Of a stretch of DNA of 6,077 bases, positions 5,102-6,077 are shown in pieces. The notes beneath the pieces were generated by a model that did not search any database, was not told the DNA's origin, and saw only the letters and a list, made by a program, of their open reading frames with translations. The translations under genes were made by a program, and so were the position numbers. Positions within the stretch are counted from its first letter, which is position 1; each line of letters begins with the position of its first letter. Source of the stretch: Deltaproteobacteria bacterium (GTDB lineage Bacteria > Desulfobacterota > DSM-4660 > Desulfatiglandales > HGW-15); assembly GCA_016926135.1 (NCBI GenBank), contig JAFGPH010000383.1, positions 1 to 6,077 of the forward strand, in the 5' to 3' direction.

Positions 5102-6011
5102 TGCGTTCCAGCTCCTCTTCTCTTTCCAGCCCGAACAGCCCGGAGGGCCGGAAGACCAGGACGGCGATGAACAGGAGAAAATACACCGCCTGTTTGCTGT
5201 CCGGCCCGATGAGATACCCCGAGAAGACCTCCACGATCCCGATCACGATCCCCGCGATCATGGCCCCCACGATGCTCCCCATCCCGCCCAGAACGACGAT
5301 GACGAACATGACCAGGACGAATTCAAACCCCACAAAGGGGTGGACCGTGTAAATGGGGATCATGAGGGCGCCCGCCACGCCCACCAGCAGGATCCCGATG
5401 GAGAAGGCCAGCTTGAAAACCTTGTCGATATTGATCCCCATGAGAAGCGCGGCCCACCGATCCTGAGAGGTAGCCCGGATCACCTTCCCCGTGTAGCTCA
5501 GCTTCAGGAAATAGTAGAAGCCGATCCCCAGAGAGACGGCCAGGAGAAAGGCGATGAGCCGGGCGGGACTGATCATCACCTCCTCCAGTCCCATGGACGG
5601 GAACGGTCCGAGGATGAGCGAGTGCTTGAGGTAGCCGATCGAGACCGTCCTGAAATCCGCCGACCAGAACAGGAGGGCCAGGTTCTCGATGAGGATCGAA
5701 ACCCCCACGGTCACGAAGATCTGGGTCAGGATGGGGGTGTTGAGGGTCCGGCGGATGAAGAGCACGTAGGTGACGAGCCCCACGAGAAACAGGATGGGGG
5801 CGGTCAGAAGGATGGACAGATAGGGGTCCATGCCGAGATAGTGAAAGAGCCAGAAGGCCACGTACATGGCGAGCATCAGGAACTCGCCGTGGGCGAAGTT
5901 GACGATCTTCATGACCCCGAAGATCAAGGTCAGGCCGATGCTGGCCAGGGCGTACACCCCGCCCAGCAGGATACCCGATACCAGCAGTTGCACCCACAGG
6001 GTCAGGCTCAT
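5085..6011 (-). CDS. livH: HAAT-family ABC transporter permease LivH
   Basis: An inner-membrane permease partner of LivM. The product is 308 residues, typical for LivH, and strongly hydrophobic with about eight membrane segments. Diagnostic stretches: GGVYALASIGLTLIFGVMKI (17-36) running into VNFAHGEFLMLAMY (37-50); the cytoplasmic ATPase-contact loop RATSQDRWAALLMGIN (179-194) with the following segment ending GVAGAL; VLGGMGSIVGAMIAG (240-254); and a C-terminal FRPSGLFG (287-294) followed by an acidic tail. The ATG at 6011 has GGAGGT upstream (6026..6021, 9 bases away) and gives the usual short N-terminus. It starts 27 bases after the stop of the binding-protein gene and overlaps livM at its end, so it is an inner gene of the operon. 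Confidence 0.95.
   Translation of the reverse strand: MSLTLWVQLLVSGILLGGVYALASIGLTLIFGVMKIVNFAHGEFLMLAMYVAFWLFHYLGMDPYLSILLTAPILFLVGLVTYVLFIRRTLNTPILTQIFVTVGVSILIENLALLFWSADFRTVSIGYLKHSLILGPFPSMGLEEVMISPARLIAFLLAVSLGIGFYYFLKLSYTGKVIRATSQDRWAALLMGINIDKVFKLAFSIGILLVGVAGALMIPIYTVHPFVGFEFVLVMFVIVVLGGMGSIVGAMIAGIVIGIVEVFSGYLIGPDSKQAVYFLLFIAVLVFRPSGLFGLEREEELERIEAMD
5112..5117 (-). promoter_or_regulatory. Ribosome binding site supporting the TTG start of livM
   Basis: GAGGAG on the minus strand lies inside the 3' end of livH (its Glu-rich tail codons) and ends 10 bases before the TTG at 5101. Because these codons also encode Glu residues, the match could be partly accidental. Confidence 0.45.
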
Positions 6012-6020
6012 CGTTTCACG

Positions 6021-6026
6021 ACCTCC
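6021..6026 (-). promoter_or_regulatory. Ribosome binding site of livH
   Basis: GGAGGT on the minus strand, in the 27-base gap after the binding-protein gene, ends 9 bases before the livH ATG. It is the strongest Shine-Dalgarno match in the operon. Confidence 0.6.
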
Positions 6027-6038
6027 GGCATACCGGGA

Positions 6039-6077
6039 TCACTTCAGTTCGGAGCTGGCGATGTCCTTGGGAAACAC
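6039..6077 (-). CDS. C-terminal end of a probable periplasmic amino-acid-binding protein (LivK-like)
   Basis: Only the last 12 codons and a TGA are inside the window, giving VFPKDIASSELK. The frame is open to the window edge. A V(F/W)P.(D/E)(I/Y)A(T/S) ending is common in periplasmic binding proteins of the branched-chain amino acid family as I remember them. The position, 27 bases ahead of livH, is where the binding protein is usually encoded. The visible part is too short to confirm the family or suggest the ligand, and the full gene beyond the edge would be the best guide to what this transporter carries. Confidence 0.5.
   Translation of the reverse strand: MFPKDIASSELK

Noticed and set aside
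4127..5170. A 347-codon plus-strand frame opposite livM
   Set aside because: Highly charged, low-complexity product with no domain, opposite a clear permease gene.

Overview
The window is GC-rich, and every gene in it is read from the minus strand, so transcription runs from high to low coordinates. It looks like a chromosomal piece of a GC-rich, probably anaerobic bacterium. Desulfobacterota (former Deltaproteobacteria) would fit the gene set and the style of intergenic repeats, but this guess at the organism is from memory and is not proven by the sequence.

In transcription order, positions 6077 to 2684 hold a branched-chain/hydrophobic amino acid type ABC importer (HAAT family). The last 12 codons of a probable periplasmic binding protein (livK-like) are followed by the two permeases, livH and livM, and the two ATPases, livG and livF. 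The genes are tightly packed. livH/livM overlap by 17 bases and livG/livF by 14 bases, and in each overlapping pair the second gene appears to start at TTG behind a good ribosome binding site. A hairpin followed by five T lies 24 bases after livF and probably ends the operon transcript.

Positions 2441 to 2683 are intergenic. They hold that terminator, a decayed inverted repeat, a candidate promoter and an operator-like dyad. Next comes hutU (2440 to 401), a 679-residue urocanate hydratase of the long, mammal-like form rather than the roughly 555-residue form common in bacteria. A GC-rich hairpin follows its stop.

Positions 79 to 400 carry no gene. Most of this stretch is a roughly 156-base imperfect palindrome built from CGAAATT-type units, resembling a dispersed repeat. 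At 78 to 1 an unidentified gene begins and runs off the window.

Functionally, the window pairs an amino-acid-type importer with the second enzyme of histidine degradation (urocanate to imidazolone propionate). The transporter may feed histidine, urocanate or a related imidazole compound to the enzyme, but the terminator between them means they could equally be independent units. No clearly new system is visible. The points most worth a second look are an ABC ATPase pair whose departures from consensus fall in one of its two ATP sites, residue changes in the urocanase, and the two palindromic intergenic elements.
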